Positions 21,568 to 32,612 of a DNA stretch of 64,000 nt are shown here, piece by piece; the first letter of the stretch is position 1; each line of letters starts with the position of its first letter. This DNA comes from Dromiciops gliroides. Its lineage: Eukaryota > Chordata > Mammalia > Microbiotheria > Microbiotheriidae. A program made the translations under genes and the position numbers. The DNA lies in contig NC_057863.1 in assembly GCF_019393635.1 (NCBI RefSeq), positions 64,501-128,500 of the forward strand, given 5' to 3'. Under the pieces are notes generated by a model. The model was not told the DNA's origin. It saw only the letters and a program-made list of their open reading frames with translations, and ran no database searches.

Positions 21568-22884
21568 CCTATTTTTATTTTATACAATATTTCTCAGCTG
21601 TGATTTCTTTTAAGCAAAAGCCAATTGCAGGAAAAAAATAGTTTATACTGGTTTTATGAAGTGTGTTTTGGGGTTTTTGTAAATAATTTTAATTCAAATT
21701 AAATTGCTACTGTCAATATAAAAAATTCATTATTAGGGCATATACTCTAAGCCTAGAACCCTTCAGATGAAGTCACACTAGTCTTTTGTGCTCCTTAGGT
21801 ATCAGTTCCCACTCCAGTTCTATTAGGGTTGAGGATGTTTTATAAATTTTCTTTTAAAGAGTTTGGATACTAAGGACACTGAAGCCCATGTTAGATTTAG
21901 TGTTGGACCTGTTTAGCACAGGTCCTTTCAAATCCCTAAGTCTCAGTTTCCTTTTCTAGTTCTGGAGAAGCTCGGAATTTTAAACCACTGAAGGCCCAGT
22001 CAGTTGTACTACTTGTACCCTGTAGTGATGTCACATTGGTCTTGTTCTCCCACTAAGCCTGATTTCCCCCAATATTCATTAGTAGGGCATGTACTCTAAT
22101 CACAGAACCATTTAGATAATATCACACTGGTCCCTGGGGGCCCATAGATCTCAGTTTTCCCTCCAATCCCATTAGGTAATAGATGCTTTCAAAAAACTAC
22201 TTTTCTTTAATTTTTTAAAAAAAAGATTAGTTGTTTGGATGTTTTTAAAACCTCTACTTTTCTTTAATTAAAAAAAGTGTGAATTATAAACACCTTGAAG
22301 GTCTTCTAAGATTCAGTCTTGGACAAATTTATTAAATTTACACATGTCCCTTCAAATCCCTAGCTTCATTTTCCCTAAACAAGCAATGGAACTAGTTAGA
22401 TTTAAAGTCATTGTATGCCAAGTCACTTGTATTATTTGGACCCTGTTAGTGATGTCACATGGGCCTCTCCAGCCCCCTGAGCCACATTTTCCTCAAGGTT
22501 CACTACTAGGGTATGTACTCCAAACCTAGAACCACTTAGAAGATATCACACTGGTCCCTTGAGGTCCCTAGAATCCAATTTCTCCTCTAATCCAATTAGT
22601 TGCTTGCATGATTTTAAAAAATTTACTATTTTTCAGTCCCCCCCCCCACTCTCCACATTAAGATTTTAATGCTATTCTATTGGCTTGGGTCACTTATGAT
22701 AATAATTTTTTAAAAACCAAACCATTTTGTGGCAAAGTCAGAATATAAGACACAATCAAAAGTCCCATGCATGCACAGTGAACATATCTGTTCACCACAA
22801 TCAATGGGGTTCTTTGACTCAGGTTCTCCTTCATATTTCACTGCTATCTTTAAATGCTAAAACCTTATTTCAGTCAAATGGGGA

Positions 22885-23075
22885 GGGAGCCTTCCCTGAT
22901 GGAAAAAGCACTGGGCTGAAATCAGGAGTTGTAGCTCTTCCACTAAGTAGCTGGGAGACCTTAGACAAATCCTCTACCCTCACTGGGGAGCTCACTTACC
23001 TCCTCTATCAAATGAGGAGGTTGGATTCAGTTAACTCTAAGGTCCTTTCCAGCTTTAGCATTGTAAGAAACTCCC
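22885..23075 (+). repeat. MIR element inside the tandem array
   Basis: TTCCCTGATGGAAAAAGCAC, CTGGGAGACCTTAGACAA and CAAATGAGGAGGTTGGATTC are typical MIR wording. Confidence 0.75.
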
Positions 23076-23594
23076 ATTGCCTTGGTCAACAAAAACCAAA
23101 GGGGAGAAGGGTGCCATCTAGTGGCCTTCCTTGATTGCTACAAGAGCCTCTGAGCCCCTAAACAAACACAAATGCCCAACAGGCAAAAGCATGTCTTGCT
23201 TACCTACCCCCTACTTTTATGTAAGGGGCATACTTCGTATCAGTGGACATAACATGTTCACCTCAAGCTTTTAATTTTGTAAGAATGTTTGAATTATAAG
23301 GACCTCTAAGGTCCTCTAAAATTCAGTGTTGGACCTGGTTAGTGAATTCATGCTGGTCCCTTCACATCACTAAGCCTCAGTTACTCTAAGCAAGGCCGAG
23401 GAGCTGCTTGGATTCTAAAACCACTGAAGGCCCAGTCAGTTTTATTACTTGGACATTGTTAAACATATCACTTTGGTCTCTTTATTCCCTTCAGTCTCAT
23501 TTTCCCCATAGTACCCTTGAGATTAACTCCCACTAGTCCCTTGTGCTCCTTAGGTCTCAGTTTCCTCACCAGTTATATTAAGGTTTTGGATGAT

Positions 23595-23598
<4 letters not shown>

Positions 23599-23652
<54 letters not shown>
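23599..23652. repeat. (TA)n microsatellite
   Basis: About 27 TA dinucleotides within the tandem array. Confidence 0.95.
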
Positions 23653-23654
<2 letters not shown>

Positions 23655-23772
23655 GGGTTTTGATAATAAGAACACTAAAGGCCTTGCCAGATTAAGTCTT
23701 GGACCTGTTTAGTGAATTCGCCCAGGTCCCTTCTAATCTCTAAGACTCACTTTCCCTAAACAAGCACTGGAG

Positions 23773-23850
23773 CTGTCTGAGGCTGGATTTGAACTCAGGT
23801 ACTCCTGAATCCAGGGCCAGTGCTTATCCACTGTGCCACCTAGCTGCCCC
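23773..23850 (-). mobile_element. SINE fragment, antisense, head half only
   Basis: CTGAGGCTGGATTTGAACTC to CACCTAGCTGCCCC. It sits at the junction of the tandem array with L1 sequence. Confidence 0.85.
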
Positions 23851-24239
23851 AGCTCCATTTATTCTTATGCTCTCTAGTGTTTTTAGTAGGAATGGGTGCT
23901 GTATTTTGTCAAAAGTTTTTTTTCTGCATCTATTGATATAATCATGATTTCAGTTAGTGTTGCTATTGATGTGGTTGATAGTTAATAGTTTTCCTAATAT
24001 TGAATCAGCCCTGCATTCCTGGTTTAAATCCCACCCAGTCATAGTGTATTATCCTCATGATAAATTGCTGTAATCTCTTTGCTAATATACTGTTGAGAGT
24101 TTTTGCATCAACATTCATTGAAATTGGTCTATAATTTTCTTTCTCTGTTTTTGTTCTTCCTGGTTTAGGTATCAGAACCATATTTGTGTGGTAAAAATTT
24201 GTGGTAAAGATTAATATCGCAAGTTTTAGCTGAATCATT
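23851..24239 (-). mobile_element. L1 ORF2 reverse-transcriptase fragment, antisense
   Basis: On the minus strand this encodes L1 RT wording ([18 protein letters not shown]...) with decay. It is interrupted by the solo LTR at 24,240 and continues at 25,249. Confidence 0.85.
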
Positions 24240-25244
24240 TGTGAGGGGCCACACCTGGCCCAGCCTGAAATTACGTATGCTACTAAGGTCAGAAGGAGAA
24301 CTACATGAGCAGCTTTTGAAGGACCTCCGCTTTTGAGGGAGGAAAGATTGAACACAACCTGAAGGGAGGCGAGGCACTTCCAGTAGGCTAAGCTCTCTCT
24401 GTTGGTTGACTGAGGTCTTGGTGGCTCGTGAGCAACCTTAGACTGGCGGGCTGTTCAAGTTGGTGAGTTACCTACTGAAAACTCTAAAATCCTTTGAACC
24501 AGCTGTGATGAAAAAATGAGATTTAGCAGATACTCAAAGACCCACCTGGAGATTAATCTAGACTGATTGAATCAAGTGAGAGTGATTGACTGCTGATTAG
24601 CCTACTTCAAGTTAACTGGATTGTAATCACACCTGGCTAGCCCTTAACCAATAGATTTGGATGACGCCAACCAATCAGCTTGAAGCAGCATGTAAGGACT
24701 GCCTCTGTTTCAGATCTATAAAAAAGCTTCCACAATCAGATTGCTGGGAGTTCCTGATTAAAGCAGGCTCGTGGAGGAGGACTTGAGGAAGAACCCAACC
24801 AGGCTGCAACTCTAGGTAGGCTTTCTTTTTCTTAACTTTCTGAACTCCTTGTGAATACCTATGTGCTTTAATAAATGATTAATGTGAAAAGACTGGTGCT
24901 GAAGCTTCTAATTTAAGGTGACCACAATTTAGATTTTAAACATCACACAAGCTTAGGCTAAGTTTAGAGTTAAGAGCATCTATCTATATTTCTATTTTCC
25001 CATTTCCTTATCTTTGATTTTTATTAGTTTCACCTTTGTTGTTTAATCAATTCCCGAGAAATAAAATCTGATCCTTTTGTGAACTAAAGCTTAGAGGCTC
25101 CTTCCTTATTGGCCTGGGAGAAGTATCTAAAAAGAATATTTCAGAGGGGAGTTTTAACCTAAAAAATGTCCCTCATATTTCTGGGACCCCAATATTAAGG
25201 CAAGTCACCCAAATAGCTCTCAGAATATCCAATTTTAGCCCTCA
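24240..25244 (+). mobile_element. Solo LTR of about 1 kb, ERV1-like
   Basis: Begins TGTGAGGGGCC and ends TAGCCCTCA, with a 4-bp target duplication CATT (24,236-24,239 and 25,245-25,248). CCAAT motifs and a TATA-like TATAAAAAAGC lie near 24,717, and AATAAA near 24,871. It is a fossil without genes, inserted in an L1. Confidence 0.88.
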
Positions 25245-25248
25245 CATT

Positions 25249-25590
25249 TGTCTCATAGAAGGAATTTGGTGGGACTCCTTCACCAATTTTTTTTTTATAA
25301 TTTTTTTTTTTCCCCGTAAGGCAACCGGGGCCAAGTGACTTGCCCAGGGTCACACAGCCAGTAAGTGTCAAGTGTCTGAGGCTGGACCTGAACTCAGGTC
25401 CTCCTGACTCCAGGGCCAGTGCTCCACCCACTTCGTCACCCAGTTGAACTCTTCACCTATTTTTCCAAATAGTTTTTATAGTATTGGAATTAATTGTTCT
25501 GGCACTGGAGATTTTTTCTTAGAGTATTCATTGATGCCTTGTTGAATTTATTTTTTTCTAAAATGGGCTTATTTAAGGATGCTATTTTTA
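25249..25590 (-). mobile_element. L1 ORF2 fragment, antisense, continued
   Basis: Resumes the L1 RT region (antisense TTTGTCTCATAGAAGG) after the LTR. It holds a SINE at 25,287-25,445. Confidence 0.75.
25287..25445 (-). mobile_element. SINE, antisense
   Basis: Flanked by CTCCTTCACC and CTCTTCACC. Confidence 0.88.
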
Positions 25591-25750
25591 ATGTAATAAA
25601 CATTTTTTTTTATAGTTTTGGGTTTCAATTTTTATCCCTCCTTCCTTGACTCCCCTCCCTCCTCCCTGAGGCAGCAAGCAATCAGATATGGGTTATATAT
25701 GTATGATTATGTAAAACTACCATATTTGTCATTTTGTACTAGAAAACTTG

Positions 25751-25901
25751 ATTTTTTTTTTTTTTAGTGAGGCAATTGGGGTTAAGTGACTTGCCCAGGG
25801 TCACACAGCTAGTAAGTATTAAGTGTCTGAGACCGGATTTGAACTCAGGTACTCCTGACTCCAGGGCCGGTGCTTTATCCACTGCACCACCTAGCCGCCC
25901 T
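25751..25901 (-). mobile_element. SINE, antisense
   Basis: 17-bp duplication TAGAAAACTTGATTTTT on both sides. Confidence 0.95.
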
Positions 25902-26412
25902 AGAAAACTTGATTTTTTAAAAATTAAAGTGAAAAATAGCATGCTTCAGCTTGTTCCATCAATATCAGTTCTTTCTTTAGAGGTAGGTAGTATGCTTCAA
26001 TGATAGTCCTTTGGGACTGTACTGTCCTGTTGAGAATAGTCAAGTCATTCACAGTTCTTCATCATACAATATTACTGTCCCTGTGCACAATGTTCTCTTG
26101 GTTCTGCTCATTTCACTATACATTAGTTCATACATATGTTTCCAGGCCTTTCTGAAGTCATCCTGCTTATTGTTTTTTATAGCACAATAATATTCTATCA
26201 CCATCATATACCACAGTTTGTTTAGCCATTCCCCAATGGATGGGCATTCCTTTAATTTCCAATTCTTAGCCACCACAAAAAGAGCAGCTATAATTATTTT
26301 TGTACAAATAGGTCTTTTTCTCTTTTAGGGGATATCTTTGGAATATAAACCTAGCAGCGGTCTTGCTGGATCAAAGGACATGTACAGTTCTATAGCCCTT
26401 TGGGCATAGTTC

Positions 26413-27250
26413 TGTGAGAAAATAATAATTAATAATGGGTTTTTAGGGAGACCCAGTGACCCTGCCCCCACTCAGGAACTCTGGCTGGTTTCTCAGAGTC
26501 AGCCCCAAAGGTATGTTAGAGATCAGACTAACTCAGTAGACAATAGAAACCACACCTACCTGAAAGCCTTTGGCTTCAGAGGGTTTGTCTTTCACTAGAT
26601 CTTGAGCTCAGCCCAGTACTGTTCATTTTAATATGGACCACCCTCAGGTCCTGTAAACCAATAGAATTGAATGATGTTAGCCAATCAGCTTGGAGAAATG
26701 GGGAAGAGCCAGCTCTGGGGTGGATCACAGGAAGCTTACACATTCTCTCTTGGCCTGGGATGAAGAAGGAGGTAGTCACACATCCCTCCTCTCTTCTCTC
26801 TCTAGCTCTAGATAATGTAGGACTTCTGAACTGAACTTTGGAGCCATGTGCTCACTCTCTATGATGCTAGGAGGTTTCAGCTTCTGTTAAATGTGGTCAA
26901 CTCTTATCTAACATTTAATATGCTTTAATAATAAATGTTTGCTGCCAAAACTGGTGCGATAGCCTCTAATTTGAAAGTAGCAACATATTTTTTGTTGTTG
27001 TTTTTTTTTGTTTGTTTTTTAGTGAGGCAATTGGGGTTAAGTGACTTGCCCAGGGTCACACAGCTAGTAAGTGTTAAGTGTCTGAGGCTAGATTTGAACT
27101 CAGGTACTCTTGACTCCAGGGCCAGTGCTTTATCCACTTCGACACCTAGCTGCCCTGAAAGTAGCAACATATTAGAAATCCTAGCTAAGTTTCCCCATAA
27201 ATTAGAACAGAGACAAGCTCCCTCACCCACCTAATATTTCAGTTGGCACA
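26413..27250 (+). mobile_element. Solo LTR, same family as the duplicated LTR
   Basis: Starts TGTGAGAAAATAAT and ends GGCACA, with GTTC on both flanks (26,409-26,412 and 27,251-27,254). It holds a SINE. It relates to 7,722-8,260 and 55,896-56,607 but is inserted independently. Confidence 0.85.
26988..27155 (-). mobile_element. SINE inside the solo LTR, antisense
   Basis: Flanked by GAAAGTAGCAACATATT on both sides. Confidence 0.95.
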
Positions 27251-27544
27251 GTTCCAAATTGCTCTCCAGAATGGTTGAATCTTTTCACAATTTCACCAAC
27301 AGTGGATTAGTGTCCCAGCTTTCCCACATCCTCTCCAACTTCCAATATTTTCCATTTTTGTTGTTTGCCACTCTCATAGGTGTGAAGTGATATCTCAGAG
27401 ATGTTTTAATTTGCATTTCTCTGATTGATAGTGACATAGAGCACTTTTTCATATGATTATAGATAACTTTGATTTCTTTGTCTGAAAACTACCTGTTCAT
27501 ATCCTTTGAAATTTATCAATTGGGGAATGACAAAGCTGTCCTTT

Positions 27545-27750
27545 ACACAATATTCTCTAGTATGGCATGTACTCCAAGCCTAGAAACCTTTAGATGAACT
27601 AACAGTAATCCCTTGTGCTCCTTAAGCCTCAGTTTTCCCTCCTGTTCTATTATGGCTTTGAGTAATTTTATTTTATTTTCTTGTCTATTTTTAAAAAGGT
27701 TTGGATATTAAAGACACTGAAAGCCTTCTCATACTCTAAGCCTTGTGGAA
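27545..27750 (+). repeat. Long-unit tandem array, block 2
   Basis: GGCATGTACTCCAAGCCTAG, CCCTTGTGCTCCTTAAG and TTTGGATATTAAAGACACTG match the block 1 units. Confidence 0.8.
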
Positions 27751-28374
27751 ATTTATTTTGATTTGGGGACCCTACCTTTGGGCTGAGATTAAAAAGCCTT
27801 AGGCCCTCAGGGTCTCTTCCATGTGGGAGGGGCTGGTGCCCCTCCCCCTCTGTTTCAGCTGAGCCAAAAAAGCCCCTTGGGCTGTATGAGACCCCAGGTC
27901 AAACAGCTGGGGGGGGGGAAGCCCCCAGCTCCCTCCGACCTGAGCAGATCTATCCCAAAGATCCTGGGCTTGTCCAGGCTGGGCTCTGGCGTAGCCTATG
28001 CCAAGGCACATGATGCTCAAGTGTCCCCCCAGCCCCAGCTGCAGCCCTGGCTGGTGGATTAGCTTGGGGGGGGGGGGTCTGTGGGGGCACAAAAAAAAGC
28101 CCTGAGATTTGAGTTGAGAAAAGGAAAATATATAGAGACCTGGGAATTAGACTCAGGGAGGCCGGGGACAAGAACAGAGAAGGGGACTGACAAGATTAGG
28201 AGAACAGAGAGAGGCTGGTAGACAAGATTAGAAGAATGGAGGAGAAGGGTGGCAAAGGCAGCAGAGGGCAGACTGATGGAGCAGACAGATGGAACAGGAG
28301 GCAGTGGAGAGCACAGAAAGGGGTCAGCACAGGGTACAGGTTGGAGAAAGTGAAGATTAAGAGAACAGTAAGGG

Positions 28375-28503
28375 GGCAGCTAGGTGGCGCAGTGGATAGA
28401 GCACTGGCCCTGGATTCAGGAGGACCTGAGTTCTGGCCTCAGACATTTGACAGGTACTAGCTGTATGACCCTGGGCAAGTCACTTAACCCCAATTGCCTC
28501 ACC

Positions 28504-28508
<5 letters not shown>
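28375..28508 (+). mobile_element. SINE in the LTR-like element
   Basis: Flanked by GAGAACAGTAAGG on both sides (28,361-28,373 and after the (GA)n tail). Confidence 0.93.

Positions 28509-28566
<58 letters not shown>
28509..28566. repeat. (GA)n microsatellite grown from a SINE tail
   Basis: About 27 GA units directly after the SINE poly(A). Confidence 0.95.
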
Positions 28567-28568
<2 letters not shown>

Positions 28569-28985
28569 AGTAAGGAGAGGAAAGTTAGAAGCAGGGAGAT
28601 AGACAAAGTGAAAGAGGCTCTGAGTTAGAATAAAGGACCTGAGCAGTGAAAGTGGAACATACCCTAAGGCAAGAGACGGCAATGGCCCTTATTGTATTAA
28701 AAAAGTTCCAAGCCAGCAGGTTGAAAGAGAAGCAGTTTGTACATTTTATTTCCCTGTATTCTTAATTTTAAATAGTATCTCATAAATAAACTCTGCTTTG
28801 ATTATTTAGTTAAGAGGCTTCTTAATATTTTACTTATCAATTTGGGAGCAGTGTGGTGGAACTTTTAAATGGCCCATATTAAGTTAATAGCAGTCAGATA
28901 TCCAGTCAGTCAACAGTACCCAGATTAGTCCTCCAGTCAGCTTTAGGCCCCCCAAATTAGGCAAGTTAGCCAAAATATTTTTACG

Positions 28986-29085
28986 GCCCAGAATCCTTTA
29001 GAAGACATCTCATTGGTACCTTAAGGTCCCTAGATCTCAGTTTCCCCTCCAATTCCATTAGATGTATTGATGATTTTTTAAAAAA
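28986..29085 (+). repeat. Long-unit tandem array, block 3
   Basis: GAATCCTTTAGAAGACATC and TCCCTAGATCTCAGTTTCCC match block 1. Confidence 0.75.
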
Positions 29086-29089
29086 AATG

Positions 29090-29764
29090 TTTCTTTAATT
29101 TTTTAAAGCTTAATAGAGTATTTTTTTCCAGTTATAGTAAAGATAGTTTTCAATTTGTTTTTATAAAATTTTGAGTTTCAAATTTTTCTCCCTCCCTTCC
29201 TTCCCTCCCCCCTCCCCAAGACAGAATATAGGTTATATATGTACAATCACATTAAACATTATGCATTAGTCATATTAAAAAGTATCAGAAAACAGAAACA
29301 ACTCAAAAAACAAAAACAAAAAAAAGCAGAAATGATATGGTTTAATATGCATTCAGATTCCACAGTTCCCTTTTTCTGGATGTGGAGAGCATTTTCCATC
29401 ATGAAACCTTTGGAAATGTTTTGGATCATTGTGTTGCTAAGAGCTAAGTCTATCACAGTTGATCCTCACACAATGTTGCTGTTGCTGTGTACAATTTTCT
29501 CTTGGTTCTGTTCTCATCAGTCCACTTAAGTCTCCAGGTTTTTCTGAAATCTGCTCATCATTTCTAATAGCACAATAGTATTCCATTACATTCATATACC
29601 ACAACTTTTGTTCAGCCATTCCTCAACTGATGGGCATCCCATTGATTTCCATTTCCTTTAGATTGTCAAATTTATTGGCATACAGTTGGGCAAAATAGGT
29701 TGTAATTATTGCTTTAATTTCCAATCCATTGGTAGTGACTTCACCCCTTTCATTTTTGGAGTAT
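29090..29764 (-). mobile_element. L1 3' end, antisense
   Basis: 3' UTR with a CT-rich tract and the ORF2 tail on the minus strand (29,437-29,619 encodes KLWYMNVMEYYCAIRNDEQ), 5'-truncated near 29,760. Confidence 0.88.
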
Positions 29765-30262
29765 TGTGAGATTTAAAATTGGATATTAGATCATAAATCT
29801 CCCCTACTTAACCCTTCCCTTAATTTATCTCCCAGACTAGTAAATGGAAGAAGCTTCTGGTTTTCTAGATAGAGCCTTTATTGTATATAAGGTGTTGTTG
29901 ATTAGAAGGATAGGAAAATAGAAATACAGTACAAATCGTCTTAAATCTAGGCTTAGTCTATATTCCTTATAAAAACTCACCAAACCGATTTAGGCCACCT
30001 TTGGAGTGAGTCAGACCGTCTGTGCCGCGCCGCCAGGAGTCCCGCCAAGCCGGCAAAAAGGCTACTCCCGTTCTCTCCACCCCGGAAGTCAAAAAACCCG
30101 GCAGGCAGTCTGACATGCGCAGCAGGCGGACTGTACCCGGCAGGCAGTCTGACATGCGCAGCAGGCGGACTGTTCATCTCCTCCCCAAAAGGGTGGTCCT
30201 TGAAAAACTGGCGTCTTTCAGTTATCCTAACTGACTGTTAAAAACTTTCATATTTTACCACA
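29765..30262 (-). mobile_element. Solo LTR, antisense, with GC-rich 39-bp repeats
   Basis: Minus-strand ends are TGTGGTAAAA and AATCTCACA. A 4-bp target duplication GTAT flanks it (29,761-29,764 and 30,263-30,266). Two 39-bp direct repeats lie at about 30,097-30,174. It is unlike the other LTRs here and CpG-richer. A fossil without genes. Confidence 0.88.
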
Positions 30263-30838
30263 GTATATAAGGACCTTGAAGACTTATTATTAATTATTAT
30301 TACTATTAATATTCAATCTCAGACTTGTTTCCTGAATTCACCCAGGTCCTTTAAAATCCCTAAGTCTCACTTTCCCTAACAAGCACTGGAGCTGCTTGGA
30401 TTCTAAAGCCACTGAAGGCCCAGCCACTTTTATTATATATATCCTGTTAGTAATGTTACATCAGCCTCTTCACCCCCCCTCAACCTCATTTTTCACAATA
30501 GTCAGTTGGAGGGCATGTACTCTAAGCCTACCACCTTTTAAATGACCTTACAGTGGACCATTGACATCCCAAGATCTTAGTTTCCTCTCCAGTAGCACTA
30601 GGTGTTTCAATGCTTTAAAAAAAAATACTTTTCTTTAATTTTTAAAAAAAGTTTGAATTTTAAGAACCTGAAAGCTTTCTGGGATTCAGTCTTTGACCTA
30701 TTCAGTGAACTCAAATAGGTCCCCTCACATCCCTATGCCTAGTTTCTCATCGAGCACTGGAGCTGCTTATATTCAAAAGCTACTAAAGTCCCAGTCAGTT
30801 TTACTACTTGGATACTGTTAGTGATGTCACATCTGTCT
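30263..30838 (+). repeat. Long-unit tandem array, block 4
   Basis: One and a half units: GAATTCACCCAGGTCC, AAGCCACTGAAGGCCCAG, GGGCATGTACTCTAAGCC and GTTAGTGATGTCACATC. Confidence 0.85.
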
Positions 30839-31209
30839 TGTAATGATTGGAATGACACCACCTGCTGGAGACTTACTGTAGAAGAACTCCGCCCATGAGG
30901 TGAAGGTCTTTGAGGGCAAGACCATGCGTCTTGTCTTTGGCATCAGGAAGTGACGTTTACTTGTGGGAGGAAGAAGGGGGAACCTGGCGCTCTGACTCTC
31001 ACTCTTTCCTGTGGACTCTGGCAGAAAGCGGAGCTAGAAATGTGCTCTCCCTTTAATAGATGAATGTAGGCCTTTCTCTCTCTCTTTACCAAATTCTTAT
31101 TCTCCTTAATAAATGCTTAAAAGCCTAACTCTTGCTAAAGCTTATAATTTATTGGCGACCACTTATTAGATATTTTAGACAGACTAGCTAGTATTTTAGC
31201 CCCTTAACA
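30839..31209 (+). mobile_element. Solo LTR (TGTAATGATTGG family), 371 bp
   Basis: Ends TGTAATGATTGG and CCCTTAACA, with target duplication GTCT on both sides (30,835-30,838 and 31,210-31,213). AATAAATGC lies near 31,110. Nearly the same sequence occurs at 49,579-49,950. Confidence 0.93.
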
Positions 31210-31380
31210 GTCTCTACATCTGCCTAAGCCTTATTTTCCCCAGCATTTACTAGTAGGGCCTGTACTTTAGGCCTAGAACCCTTTAGATGAACTCACACTA
31301 GTTCCCTGTGCTCCTTAGGTCTGTTTTCCCACTTGTTCTATCAATGTTTTGGATGATTTCATGGTTTTTGTTTATTGTTC
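31210..31380 (+). repeat. Long-unit tandem array, block 5
   Basis: Resumes the unit exactly where the LTR split it: GCCTAAGCCTTATTTTCCCC, GGGCCTGTACTTTAGGCC and GAACTCACACTAGTTCC. Confidence 0.85.
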
Positions 31381-31387
31381 TTTTTTT

Positions 31388-31532
31388 TGGGGGGGGGGTG
31401 AGGCAATTGGGGTTAAGTGACTTGCCCAGGGTCACACAGCTAGTAAATGTTAAGTGTCTGAGGCCAGACACTTACTAGCTGTGTGACCCTGGGCAAGTCA
31501 CTTAACCCCAATTGCCTCACCCCCCCCAAAAG
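31388..31532. repeat. Fold-back pair of SINE halves (near-perfect palindrome)
   Basis: An antisense SINE tail half (GAGGCAATTGGGGTTAAG...GTGTCTGAGGCC) is joined head-to-head with a sense tail half (AGACACTTACTAG...CCAATTGCCTCAC). The arms are about 60 bp each with almost no spacer, flanked by G-run and C-run ends. Confidence 0.9.
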
Positions 31533-31650
31533 AAGATATAATCTTGGATCTCTTCAGTGAACTCACCCAGGTCCCTTCAAATCCCTAAGCCTTAGTTTCC
31601 TTAAACAAACATTGGAGGACTTATATTCTAAAGCCACTGAAAGCCCAGTT
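31533..31650 (+). repeat. Long-unit tandem array, last block
   Basis: AACTCACCCAGGTCCC, AAATCCCTAAGCC and AAAGCCACTGAAAGCCCAG, then straight into CCCTAA-type sequence. Confidence 0.8.
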
Positions 31651-31651
31651 A

Positions 31652-32020
31652 GTAAAGTAACCCTAACTCAAACCCTAACCCAAACTTGACTCTAATTTTG
31701 CACTAATCCTAACCCTATCTGCATGCCAACGCTAACCCTAAACCTAATTTCGTGCTGACCCTAACTGAAAACCTAAGCCTAATTTCATGCTGACCCTAAT
31801 CCTAAGCATGAAATTATCATGCTGATACGTGTGATGCTAACACTAACCTTAATCCAAATTTTTGTGCTGACACTAACCCTAACACTAATTTCGTGCTAAA
31901 CCTAAACCTAACTTCCATGCTAATGTTAACACTAACCCTAACCCTACTTTCCCACCGTCTTACCCTAAATGGGCCTTTGAGTCTAACACCAAACTCTTCG
32001 CAGTCTAACCTTAACTCTTA
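31652..32020 (+). repeat. Degenerate telomere-like (CCCTAA) repeat with a higher-order unit
   Basis: Eight exact CCCTAA hexamers and many one-off variants (CCTAAG, ACTAAC, CTTAAT) lie in about 320 bases. A larger phrase AATTTCGTGCTGACCCTAA recurs in variants at spacings of roughly 35-50 bases. The array is far more decayed than a recent telomere insertion. Confidence 0.8.
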
Positions 32021-32612
32021 GTGGGCATCTCTGACTCTTTCCTTAAAATACTCATGCCTCTAAGTCTAACAACATTTTGTTAGTTACTGTAAAGTAAATA
32101 GAACAAATCCCACATTGTGCTGCACTGCAAACCAGTAAAAGTAAGTTCCACTACAATATATGAAAAAAGTAATGAAAACACTTCTGGAATTCATACAACT
32201 ACTGATGAAATTCTTTTCTTTCTGCATGGAAAAAAATGTACACATTGACATGTTATATGTGAGGTGTTGCTAATGTAACTTACTGAACTTTACTCTCTTA
32301 CAGAGGATTGTTCAACTGCAAAAGGTTTTTGAAAATCACTTCTGGAAAGAAATGAAAATCAGCAAAAGTAAAGATTACAATTGTTTAGAATGTGTGAATT
32401 GTAGACTGGTGGAAATGCAAGTGGAAACAGTTTCAAAGTTTATGGCTATTTTAACAGGATTGGGGAAAACAGTATTGCTCACAATAACTTTTTTTCTAAA
32501 TCACTGGCTTATTTTATTTGTTGGGTTTTTATTTATTTTTTGCAGGGCAATGAGAGTTAACTGACCGGCCCAGCATCAACACTGGCTTATTTTAAACATA
32601 CACATAACAATT
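32021..32612. other. AT-rich sequence with no gene; SINE remnant at about 32,520-32,585
   Basis: Only a short antisense SINE relic (TTGCAGGGCAATGAGAGTTAA) is recognisable. Confidence 0.55.

Larger units (their letters stand above)
21720..23772 (+). repeat. Long-unit tandem array, block 1
   Basis: Diverged units of about 350-425 bp. Landmarks recur in order: GGGCATGTACTCTAA (21,734; 22,085; 22,509 in variant form), CACTAGTC/CACTGGTCCC, TCAGTCTTGGACC, CAAATCCCTAAG, CACTGAAGGCCCAGTCAG and GTTAGTGATGTCACAT. Later blocks of the same array are at 27,545, 28,986, 30,263, 31,210 and 31,533. Confidence 0.8.
25591..27535 (-). mobile_element. L1 3' end, antisense, interrupted by a SINE and a solo LTR
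   Basis: 3' UTR and ORF2 tail on the minus strand (26,049-26,276 encodes the familiar IGEWLNKLWYMMVIEYYCA end). After the LTR, 27,251-27,535 continues upstream ORF2 sequence. Confidence 0.88.
27751..28985 (+). mobile_element. LTR-like element with SINE and (GA)n, copy 1
   Basis: Shares its whole order with 32,613-33,460: GATTTGGGGACCCTACC, GGCCCTCAGGGTCTCT, GACCCCAGGTC, a TATA-like ATATATAGAGACC, AATAAACTCTGC and TATCAATTTGGGAGC. It sits between two tandem-array units, so it is a clean insertion. It looks like a solo LTR, but the exact ends and target duplication are unclear. Confidence 0.6.
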
